A DNA stretch of 64,000 nucleotides. It comes from Anaerolineaceae bacterium. GTDB taxonomy: Bacteria; Chloroflexota; Anaerolineae; Aggregatilineales; Phototrophicaceae. Position numbers and translations under genes: made by a program. The stretch lies in assembly GCA_020634115.1 (NCBI GenBank), contig JACKCH010000010.1, forward strand, positions 62,001 through 126,000, written 5' to 3'. Within the stretch, counting starts at the first letter, position 1; the number at the start of each line of letters is the position of its first letter. This document shows, in pieces, positions 53,230-60,783 of this stretch. Below the pieces are notes generated by a model that saw only the letters and a program-made list of their open reading frames with translations, made no database searches and had not been told where the DNA came from.

Positions 53230-53257
53230 TTGGCGATTGACAAACCCATGCTATAAT
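53230..53257 (+). promoter_or_regulatory. Promoter of the acyl-CoA dehydrogenase gene
   Basis: TATAAT (53252-53257) is perfect; TTGGCG (53230-53235) with a 16-base spacer serves as -35. A TTGACA at 53237 lies too close (9 bases) to be the -35. Confidence 0.5.
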
Positions 53258-53302
53258 TAATCGAACACACATTAGATTAGTGTTTTTTATGGAGATGGAA
53301 AA

Positions 53303-54466
53303 ATGGCCCAGACAAACACCAGTGGTGTGTCCTTCATGCTGACCGACGAGCAGGTAATGCTCCAGAAGATGGCGCGGGAATTCACCGCCAACGAGATTAT
53401 GCCGGTCGCCGCTGAGTATGACGAACACGCCACCTTCCCCGAAGACATTTTCCACAAAGCCCGTGAACTGGGCATCGTCAACATGAATATCCCGGAAGAG
53501 TACGGCGGCGTCGGCGCCACCGCATTTGAAGAATGTGTGGTTGCGGAAGAACTCGCCTACGGCTGTACCGGCATCAGCACCAGCATCACCACCAACGGCC
53601 TCGGCGCGTTGCCGATCATTCTGGCGGGCAACGAGCAGCAGAAGCAGTATTGGCTCGGTGAGCGGTTGTCAGATAAAGGTGAGTTCGTCTCCTATGGCGT
53701 GACCGAAGCGGCTGCCGGGTCCAACGTGGTCGGCATTGAAACGCGGGCGGAGCAGAAAAACGGCTCCTACATTATCAACGGCTCCAAGACCTTTATCACC
53801 AATGCGTCGCACGCGCACTTTTTTACCATCTTCGCCAAGACCGACCCCAGCGCCGGGCATCGGGGCATGACCTGTTTCGTGGTGGATCGGGACGCGCCAG
53901 GTGTTAAAGTTGGCAAGAAGTTCGACAAAATCGGCCAGCGGGCCTCCGACACCGCTGAAATCGTTCTGGAAGATGTCGAAGTCCCGGCAGAAAACGTGAT
54001 TGGGGAAGTCGGGCGCGGCTTCTATCTGGCGATGGCCGTGTTCGACCACAGTCGCCCCGGTGTGGCGGCGGCAGCGGTGGGTTTACAGCGCCGGGCGTTG
54101 GATGAATCCGTGAAATATGCCAAAGAGCGGCTGGCGTTCGGGGTTCCCATCTACCAGCACCAGGCTATCGGCCACAAAATCGCGGATATGGCGATCAACT
54201 ACGAAGCGGCACGGTTGCTGGTGTGGCAGGCAGCCTGGCAGGTAGACAACGGCATCGCCAACCCTAAAGTCCCGGCCTATGCCAAAGCCTTCGCGGCGGA
54301 CATGGCGACCAAAGCGGCGGTGGATGCGGTGCAGGTGCTGGGCGGGTACGGGTACATGAAGGAATACCCGGTTGAAAAACTGCTGCGTGATGTGAAAATC
54401 TTCCAGATTTACGAAGGCACAAGCGAAATTCAGCGCAATATCGTGGTGCGTGAACTGTTCCGGTAA
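53303..54466 (+). CDS. Acyl-CoA dehydrogenase
   Basis: The 387-residue protein is a typical acyl-CoA dehydrogenase. SYGVTEAAAGSNVVG (about residues 131-145) and FITNASHAHFF (about 166-176) are the FAD-contacting signatures, VLGGYGYMKEYPVEK lies at about 345, and the catalytic base Glu is in IYEGTSEIQR at about 372. It removes two hydrogens from fatty acyl-CoA in the cytoplasm and passes electrons to electron-transferring flavoprotein. Chain-length preference is unclear. No beta-oxidation partners are next to it. The start ATG 53303 follows GGAGATGGAAA. Confidence 0.94.
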   Translation: MAQTNTSGVSFMLTDEQVMLQKMAREFTANEIMPVAAEYDEHATFPEDIFHKARELGIVNMNIPEEYGGVGATAFEECVVAEELAYGCTGISTSITTNGLGALPIILAGNEQQKQYWLGERLSDKGEFVSYGVTEAAAGSNVVGIETRAEQKNGSYIINGSKTFITNASHAHFFTIFAKTDPSAGHRGMTCFVVDRDAPGVKVGKKFDKIGQRASDTAEIVLEDVEVPAENVIGEVGRGFYLAMAVFDHSRPGVAAAAVGLQRRALDESVKYAKERLAFGVPIYQHQAIGHKIADMAINYEAARLLVWQAAWQVDNGIANPKVPAYAKAFAADMATKAAVDAVQVLGGYGYMKEYPVEKLLRDVKIFQIYEGTSEIQRNIVVRELFR

Positions 54467-54506
54467 TCCGGTACTCCACACTTTAAAATCGGCGTTTCAT
54501 TTCTAT

Positions 54507-54539
54507 GGTAGGGACATGAACGATCATCATGCCCCTACC
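54507..54539. repeat. Repeat family B palindrome after the acyl-CoA dehydrogenase gene
   Basis: GGTAGGGaCATGA and TCATGcCCCTACC are inverted with one bulge or mismatch. It lies 40 bases after the stop codon and could act as an RNA end, though no T run follows. Confidence 0.7.
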
Positions 54540-54562
54540 ACCCCTAAATCAGACAAAAGCCC

Positions 54563-56248
54563 CTAATTCGCTGCTTGCCCCGGCTCTACCGCGTAGATGG
54601 TCACATCATCATTCGCGTAGATCTCGGTCAGGAAGGGCGCTTCCGCCGGGTCGTATGCGCCTAAAGCGGCTTCTTCCGGCCCGTAGTACACGTAATCCAC
54701 GCTGTACTGGTCGAGCATCTCCTGGCGTTGTGCGTCCGTCGTGGCCGGGTTGAAGAATGCTGCCACCAGCACCCGCTTATTCTGGAAGTCCAGGGTTTGC
54801 GCCCAATGCCCCAGGAACGAACGTCCCCCCGTCAGAGCCGGGACGAACTCGCCGGTATTCAGGCTGGAGAACACCACGTCGGTGCCTTTCACCTGGGTTT
54901 CCAGGAACTGGTAAGCGTCATATTCTGTGTCCCGGATGAAATAGCGGTTGTCCGCGACGCGCTGATCCATTTCCTGCCAGGCCGCTTTCATATCCAGCGT
55001 GCGCCAGGCAAAAATGTACAGGTTGGCGGGGATCACCAGGATAAGCAGAATGCCAGTTGCCACCAGCGCCACGCGCTGCGGTGACATCCCGCTCAGGCGT
55101 TTTCGCAGCCAGGGCAGGACGCGGGTATACAGCCCGATGGTCGCCATGACGCCAATCACAATCTGCCAGCCGCTCAACAGGTGAATCTGGAAGTTCAGCG
55201 GGATATAGATCAGGATGAAATGCGCCAGGAACCACGCCATCAGGAACAGGTGCGTATCATCCCGTTCGCGCCAGGGCAAACGAATCTTCAGCGCCCAGAT
55301 GGAAAGCAGCCAGCCGATACCCATCAAGATTGGCAGGTGCAGCGGGTTGGGCGTCCAGGCTCCGGCGTTGTCAAACTGGGAAAGCACGCCTTTCCACACG
55401 TCGTCGGCCTGGGTGATATAGAAGGCTTGCAGCGCCGGCCAGACCGAAATCAGCACCACCACGATTCCCAACTTGAACAGGTACATCGGGAATTTACGGT
55501 CACGCAGCCAGATAAACAGCGCGTATAGGCCGATCACCGGGTAGATGATGAACATATCGTAGGCGTGCTGCACGCTCAGGAGCAGGCTGACCAGCGCCGC
55601 AGCCCAGGCGTAGCGCATACTCTGTTTCTTCTGGCCGAGCAGCACCAGCCCGAAAATCACCGCGATCAGCCCGGCGGCGATGGCGAAGTGTGGAAATGCC
55701 AGGATATTAAAAAAGGTGTTGGGTTCGCTGGTGTAAATGTCGAACGAGTTCGGCGGCACAATCTCCACTTTGCCCACATACTTAGCGACCACCCATATCC
55801 AGCCCAGCCCCGCGCCCAGCACACCGAGCAGGAAGGCCGTCCAGCGTTTTGCCCGGTTGGTGAACACCAGCGAGGCGAACCAATAGGTGGCGGCCATCAC
55901 GAACGCCCCGGCGATGAGCCGCGTCACCTGATAGAGTATCCGGTAGTCAATCCCGGTCAGGCTTTCGATGCGCCCCAGCGTGAACCACAGGAAGTTAAAT
56001 AGCAGCGGCGTGCTGTCTTCCGGCGTCAGTTGGTTGGGAACCAGAAACTGCGTCTGCGACTCGCGCATCCAGGAAAAATACTGGTAATGGTCGGGGATAT
56101 TGAACACCACCCCCATAAAGTGCCGGTCAGCCGGAGCGCCGACCATCGCGTACACATAAGGAATAGACGTAATCAGCAGCACGACCACGATAAAAATGCT
56201 CAGATAGAGCCAATCGCGCCGGTTGGAGGAGCCAGTTTGTTCCGTCAT
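54563..56248 (-). CDS. Polytopic membrane protein, GT-C/Arnt-like (561 aa)
   Basis: The 561-residue protein has about twelve helices up to residue 425 and a soluble C-terminal domain of about 130 residues. The first loop after helix 1 (about residues 35-75) has acidic and aromatic residues with DHYQYFSWMRE, in a place where GT-C enzymes keep their catalytic Asp. The C-terminal domain has GEFVPALTGGRSFLGHWAQT, as in other Chloroflexota membrane proteins near glycan genes. I do not recognise a named family; glycosyltransferase-like function is inferred. No partner genes adjacent. Start ATG 56248 is typical. Confidence 0.75.
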   Translation of the reverse strand: MTEQTGSSNRRDWLYLSIFIVVVLLITSIPYVYAMVGAPADRHFMGVVFNIPDHYQYFSWMRESQTQFLVPNQLTPEDSTPLLFNFLWFTLGRIESLTGIDYRILYQVTRLIAGAFVMAATYWFASLVFTNRAKRWTAFLLGVLGAGLGWIWVVAKYVGKVEIVPPNSFDIYTSEPNTFFNILAFPHFAIAAGLIAVIFGLVLLGQKKQSMRYAWAAALVSLLLSVQHAYDMFIIYPVIGLYALFIWLRDRKFPMYLFKLGIVVVLISVWPALQAFYITQADDVWKGVLSQFDNAGAWTPNPLHLPILMGIGWLLSIWALKIRLPWRERDDTHLFLMAWFLAHFILIYIPLNFQIHLLSGWQIVIGVMATIGLYTRVLPWLRKRLSGMSPQRVALVATGILLILVIPANLYIFAWRTLDMKAAWQEMDQRVADNRYFIRDTEYDAYQFLETQVKGTDVVFSSLNTGEFVPALTGGRSFLGHWAQTLDFQNKRVLVAAFFNPATTDAQRQEMLDQYSVDYVYYGPEEAALGAYDPAEAPFLTEIYANDDVTIYAVEPGQAAN

Positions 56249-56458
56249 AGTCTTTTTCTCTAGTTGCTAGTTGGTTGTATCGAACAGTGCAACACACGAA
56301 ACTTAATACACCCTAAAGAAAATGATCGTTGTGGACGATCTGTCAGTATCTCCTGTGTATAGGCGAGTCTGGAACGATGAATAAGGCGTGTATTGGGACA
56401 GTCAAAAATTCCGGGCGTCCGCCATCCATCGAAAAAAACAGTTTTTAGGAGAAAATAC

Positions 56459-58213
56459 ATGCGAACGCTATGGATACGACTGCTGTTTTTACTGGTGCTG
56501 CTCCCGGTGAGCGCGGCGCTGGCGCAAGCCCCTTCGGGTCACACCCTGGATTACGATGGTCAAGAACGGGCCTACACCTTATATGTGCCGCCCGGCGTAG
56601 GCGAAGACACGCCCGCCCCGCTGGTGATTGCGCTGCATTCGATCATGAGTTCCGGGCCGGGGATGATGGCGCTCACCGGACTGAACGCGCTGGCGGACGA
56701 AGCCGGATTCGTCGTGGCCTATCCTGACGCTTATCAGTACGTCTGGGCTGATGGACGCGACACCGCCGGGATGTACCCGCAGCGGGACGCATCGGATGAT
56801 GTGGGTTTTCTCCGTGCCGTCGTCACGGATATTGCCGCCCAGGTCAATATCGCCCCCGATCAGGTCTACTTGACCGGGATGGGCAACGGTGGTGTGATGG
56901 CCTACCGTGTCGCCTGTGAGTCGCCGGAAACGTTCGCCGGGGTCGCGGTGGTCGCGGCGTTCATGTGGGACTACCAGGAACAACCCTGTGCGGCGAGTCC
57001 GGCAGCGCCGCTTGATGTGCTGATTGTGCATGGGTCGAACGATACATATTACCCGGAAGAAGGTCGTTCTTTAGAGATTGACGATGCCGGCAATACACTC
57101 CAGGTATGGGGACTGGAACAGACTCTGGATTTCTGGCGGACGCGGAACATCTGCGAAGATACGCCAACCGGTACCGGAAATATTCAGGAATATACTTGCG
57201 ATTCCGGGTCACGGCTGGCGCTCTTCACGGTTGAGGGCGGCGGGAGTAACTGGCCGCGCCCCGGTCATAGTCTGAACCAGTATGGGGTGGATACGACGCG
57301 CACGATCTGGCGTTTTTTCGCCGGGGATTCAGATTGGGCGCAGCAGTCCGAGACGCTGACGAGTCACCCGGACGACATCCCGCGTAGTTATATCCTGTAT
57401 GTACCACACAGCTACGACCCATCGGTACCGACGCCGCTGGTTGTCGCCCTGCATGGCAGGCCGGGCAATGGCGCAGGCTTCGCTTTGATTACTGAACTCA
57501 ACCCGGTGGCAGAAGCGAACGGCTTTGTCGTCGTGTACCCGGATGGCGTCGGGCAGCAGTGGGATTACTACAATGACATCCTGCCGATTGCCTCAAAATC
57601 CATAGATGATGTCGCCTTCCTGCGTACCCTGGTCGCCGACTTGAGTCTGGATTTGAACATTGACCCGGCGCGGTTGTATGTCACCGGCTTCAGCAATGGC
57701 GGCATGATGACGGAGCGTATGGCCTGCGAAACGTCTGATCTGTTCGCGGCTTTCGCGCCCGTTGGCGGAACTATGCCGATTGATTTCGGTGCGATCTGCC
57801 GGGATGCACCAGTGACACCCATCATCCTGATTCATGGGACGGCGGATGTGAGTATTCCATGGAATGGGCTGGTGCAGCAGATTGGCGGACGCACCTACAA
57901 TGTCCTCCTTTCGGTGCCGGACACGATTAATTTCTGGGCCATTCATAACGGCTGCGGAATTGAGGGCTATTCGTTTGAGGACTTGCCACAGAACGACCCA
58001 AGAACCGCTGTGCGTCACCACACGTTTACAGACTGTACCGATGGTGCGGATGTCGAGGTCTATTCCATTGCCGGGGGCGGGCATAACTGGCCGGGCGTGG
58101 ATAATGATTCGATTGGCCCACAAATCGCCGGAACGATAAATACCGACATCAACGCCGGGGAAGCCATCTGGGCGTTTTTCGCGGCACATCCGAAAACCAC
58201 CGCGCCGGAGTGA
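56459..58213 (+). CDS. Two-domain PHB-depolymerase/LpqC-like esterase with a dead first domain
   Basis: ATG 56459 follows AGGAGA. The 584-residue protein has a signal peptide (to about residue 24) and two esterase domains (about 25-300 and 315-584). The second has all catalytic residues: S412 in GFSNGGMM, the Asp of HGTADVSIPWNG and H542 in AGGGHNWPG. In the first, the nucleophile is Gly142 (GMGNGGVMAY; codon GGC) and the His is Ser263 (GGGSNWPR), while the Asp loop HGSNDTYYPEEG remains. So the first domain is probably non-catalytic, perhaps used for substrate binding, and the second active. It is a paralogue of the single-domain esterase at 51825. Confidence 0.87.
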   Translation: MRTLWIRLLFLLVLLPVSAALAQAPSGHTLDYDGQERAYTLYVPPGVGEDTPAPLVIALHSIMSSGPGMMALTGLNALADEAGFVVAYPDAYQYVWADGRDTAGMYPQRDASDDVGFLRAVVTDIAAQVNIAPDQVYLTGMGNGGVMAYRVACESPETFAGVAVVAAFMWDYQEQPCAASPAAPLDVLIVHGSNDTYYPEEGRSLEIDDAGNTLQVWGLEQTLDFWRTRNICEDTPTGTGNIQEYTCDSGSRLALFTVEGGGSNWPRPGHSLNQYGVDTTRTIWRFFAGDSDWAQQSETLTSHPDDIPRSYILYVPHSYDPSVPTPLVVALHGRPGNGAGFALITELNPVAEANGFVVVYPDGVGQQWDYYNDILPIASKSIDDVAFLRTLVADLSLDLNIDPARLYVTGFSNGGMMTERMACETSDLFAAFAPVGGTMPIDFGAICRDAPVTPIILIHGTADVSIPWNGLVQQIGGRTYNVLLSVPDTINFWAIHNGCGIEGYSFEDLPQNDPRTAVRHHTFTDCTDGADVEVYSIAGGGHNWPGVDNDSIGPQIAGTINTDINAGEAIWAFFAAHPKTTAPE

Positions 58214-58223
58214 GGAGTTCTCA

Positions 58224-58265
58224 GTAGGGGCGAGGCCTGCCTCGCCCGTCGAACACCTACGAAAA
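58224..58265. repeat. Repeat family B unit with conserved tail (unit 1)
   Basis: GTAGGGGCGAGGC and GCCTCGCCC form the stem; a tail GAACACCTACGAAAA follows. The same tail is at the end of unit 2 (58314-58357), with a different stem. Confidence 0.7.
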
Positions 58266-58313
58266 TACACATAAGCCAATAGTCGACAGAATTCATCAAG
58301 TTTGCCAAGATTC

Positions 58314-58357
58314 GTAGGGGCGCACCGCCGTGCGCCCTCGTTGAACACCTACGAAAA
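58314..58357. repeat. Repeat family B unit with conserved tail (unit 2)
   Basis: GTAGGGGCGCAC and GTGCGCCC form the stem around a 4-base loop, followed by the tail GAACACCTACGAAAA. The stem is the one found inside the 857-residue protein gene. Confidence 0.75.
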
Positions 58358-58360
58358 CCC

Positions 58361-58410
58361 AATTAAAGTGCTAACCAGCTAACAGCCAGCGGCCAGTGGC
58401 TAACAGCCAC
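58361..58410. repeat. Repeat family C, copy 2
   Basis: The reverse complement holds the 16-mer GCTGGTTAGCACTTTA also found at 29383-29398, and neighbouring blocks of GGCCACTGGC-type sequence are also shared. Confidence 0.6.
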
Positions 58411-58412
58411 CC

Positions 58413-59309
58413 TCACCACGTCAGGGAACGCAAATCACCCGGTTGAGCGTTCAGTCGCCGGGTGAGGACATGCCAGACGGCACTGATGACGCCTTCCCGC
58501 AGGGCATAAAAGACGGCCAACCGCCAGCAGGGGAGCGCCAGCGCCGCCAACCACCCGGCATCGCTCGGCCACACCCGCGGCAGCACGACGAGAATCATCA
58601 CGGCGGCCAGCGGATAAAACAACATGTGCAGCGCCATGTAAGCGACCAGCGCGACGGTACGGGCCGCGAGCGGACGTGGCAGCCAGGTCGCCGCCGCCAG
58701 GCCGATCACGACTCCGCTGGTGACGGCGTGCATGTCATCCACCTGGAAGGCCAGCGCCTGCGTGAGGACATACGTTGCCAGGATCACCACCTGCGCGTTC
58801 TTATCCCAGGTGTCGCCGAAGCTGGAAACCAACACAACCGTGAAAATCAACAACAGAAACGCCCGCAGATACCACGCATGGTCGTAATTAATCCCGATGG
58901 GGCGGCCACTCCGGTAAATTGAGGCAATCGCAATCAGCCAGGTCATACCCATCGCGCCCGGTGGTGCTAACGCGACCAGTTCAAAACGCCCCCGTCCGGC
59001 ATGGGTGGCGACGGCCTGACTGACTCGCGCGGTGAGAACTGCCCCGTAAACGAAGCCATTGAACAACAGCAGCCCGATTGAGAGTGGCAGGAATATGAAC
59101 AGGAAAATATAGACGCCTGTAATCAGGATGGGTGTCAGTCCCAGCAGGCAGGCGAACACTGCTAGGATGACGGTTGCCCAAAGTGGTTGAATGCCACGCT
59201 GTGGCTTCGGCCAGTACACGTCCCGCAGCCGGGAAGCAACCATCTGTTGAAACAGGATGTGCCGGTACGGCGGGTGATGCAGGGCATACCACAAGCGCCA
59301 GCTTATCAT
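58413..59309 (-). CDS. Polytopic membrane protein (298 aa, unknown)
   Basis: The 298-residue protein has about seven to eight helices starting at about residue 44, after an N-terminal cytoplasmic region with HHPPYRHILFQQM. I do not recognise the family and see no motif. Its start overlaps the stop of the beta-propeller gene (4 bases), so the two are translated together. It might be a membrane part of a small secretion or signalling unit with the propeller protein. The C-terminal tail is short and basic. Confidence 0.75.
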   Translation of the reverse strand: MISWRLWYALHHPPYRHILFQQMVASRLRDVYWPKPQRGIQPLWATVILAVFACLLGLTPILITGVYIFLFIFLPLSIGLLLFNGFVYGAVLTARVSQAVATHAGRGRFELVALAPPGAMGMTWLIAIASIYRSGRPIGINYDHAWYLRAFLLLIFTVVLVSSFGDTWDKNAQVVILATYVLTQALAFQVDDMHAVTSGVVIGLAAATWLPRPLAARTVALVAYMALHMLFYPLAAVMILVVLPRVWPSDAGWLAALALPCWRLAVFYALREGVISAVWHVLTRRLNAQPGDLRSLTW

Positions 59310-60487
59310 TGGGGAGGCAGCCCCCAGGCCACCGGGTCAGCGGTATCGAAGGTCGGGTAAATACCGTTACTGAGTTCGGTGAACACGCCAGTTTCAATAT
59401 CCAGCGCCAGCAGGAGATAGCCTTTGTCGTCGCCGGGGATGTTCCCGCCAAACGTCAGGTGCGTGCTATCCGGCGACCACAGCAGGCGCGGCGGGTTGGG
59501 CGTATGTTCGGTGATGGTGAAGCCGCAGTACACACGCAGATCACCGGTTTGCGTATCCAGGATGTGAATCACGGCGTTGCCGGTGTTGGCCTCCGGGTTT
59601 GGCCCCAGCAGTTCGATCACCCAAAAGGCGATCAACCGGCCATCGGGCGACCAACTCAGGTCACTGGCATGGCCGTTAATCCGTGCCGCGCCGTACAGGC
59701 TGTTGAGATCAGTCCACTGTACCGGCGTCCCGTCCGCCGGGTTAATGCTGTAAATTTCACCTCCGGCGATCTGCGCCTGCGGGTCGTATGCGCCCGGCAT
59801 CACATAGGCCAACCAGTTTCCATCCGGCGACCAGGACGCGGCGTTAAAGTAAGAAACGTCCGGCCCCAGGGGGATATACCCGCCGGATACCCCATGCAGG
59901 TCGCGCATATCCAGATTCACCAGCGCGCGGGAGAAGGTGTCACCATCCAACTCTTCCAGCAGTCCCCACCGTCCCCCCGGTTGCACGTTAATCACGCCCT
60001 CCACATCCAGGTATTCCCGTTCGCCCCCGGCTTCCGGTTGCAGATAGGCCTGGTGTCCCGGCGTCCAGACCAGCAGCGTATCCGGCATCCACCACTCAAT
60101 ATCCGAAGCGTAGTCAATCATCGGCGCGCGCCCGGTGCCGTCCAGGTGCATTTTGCTGTAGGCTGAAGTATCTGGGTCAATATACGTGACCCACTGGCTA
60201 TCTGGCGAGAGACGACAGTTCCGCCCGCAGGGGTGGGTATCCGGCAGGGGATAGCGGCGGTCTGTGGTGATGTTGTAAACCCAGAGACTCGTCCGGTCAA
60301 AAGCTACCAGGATAATACCGCCCGGCTCATAGGTCGCCCCGCGTGGTTGAATTCCGCCCGGCGGGCAGATTTGCGTCACATTTCCCGCCCATGTTGGCAG
60401 CGCCACGACCAGCAGCCAGACTGCCATATTCCATACCGCCGCTCGCCGTAGTCCCGCCCAGATTATCGCTTGTTGTTTGGTTCCCAA
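59306..60487 (-). CDS. TolB-like beta-propeller protein with N-terminal membrane segment
   Basis: The frame is open up to 60646, but the region before residue 50 or so looks unlike protein, so a later start is preferred: a TTG at 60487 with AGAGG upstream, or the ATG at 60427 (about 373 residues). A basic and hydrophobic segment (RRAAVWNMAVWLLVVALPTWA) then acts as signal or anchor. The rest carries PD40/WD-like repeats with WSPDGNWLAYVM, WSPDGRLIAFWV and WSPDSTHLTFGG, typical of TolB-type propellers that bind peptides or proteins. The extracytoplasmic placement and the overlap with the membrane protein gene suggest a shared job. Start uncertain. Confidence 0.8.
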   Translation of the reverse strand: MGTKQQAIIWAGLRRAAVWNMAVWLLVVALPTWAGNVTQICPPGGIQPRGATYEPGGIILVAFDRTSLWVYNITTDRRYPLPDTHPCGRNCRLSPDSQWVTYIDPDTSAYSKMHLDGTGRAPMIDYASDIEWWMPDTLLVWTPGHQAYLQPEAGGEREYLDVEGVINVQPGGRWGLLEELDGDTFSRALVNLDMRDLHGVSGGYIPLGPDVSYFNAASWSPDGNWLAYVMPGAYDPQAQIAGGEIYSINPADGTPVQWTDLNSLYGAARINGHASDLSWSPDGRLIAFWVIELLGPNPEANTGNAVIHILDTQTGDLRVYCGFTITEHTPNPPRLLWSPDSTHLTFGGNIPGDDKGYLLLALDIETGVFTELSNGIYPTFDTADPVAWGLPPQ

Positions 60488-60688
60488 CTGGTATTTGCCT
60501 CTATGTTTGATTCTTGTACAATGCCCCCCCGTCACTTGCAGGAGTATACCCTGTTTAAGCGACCATTGGCTGATTTTTGCTTGTTGGGTATGCCAATTTC
60601 TTGTACGGCGCATTTCGTAATAGTATAAATAACATAATAGATCCAATTTGAGTTTTTGAATCGGTTATACACAATTAAAAAACATCAT

Positions 60689-60697
60689 TGGTATAAT
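60689..60697 (+). promoter_or_regulatory. Extended -10 promoter of the Ser/Thr kinase gene
   Basis: TGGTATAAT has a perfect -10 and TGn extension. The start of transcription would be near 60704 and the ATG at 60784. The -35 region is poor. Confidence 0.5.
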
Positions 60698-60783
60698 TAC
60701 ATTTTAGAACGCTAAATTACGAATTCGCATTCGCCTTGCAACACATTGCTCGAAACAGAGCTTAATTCGAGATAGGTAATGCC

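Noticed and set aside
53237..53242. TTGACA before the acyl-CoA dehydrogenase gene
   Set aside because: Only 9 bases separate it from TATAAT, too few for a -35/-10 pair.
59174..60166. 330-codon open frame on the plus strand opposite the beta-propeller gene
   Set aside because: Composition (Arg, Gln, His rich) and lack of motifs mark it as a shadow; the minus strand shows WSPDG propeller repeats.
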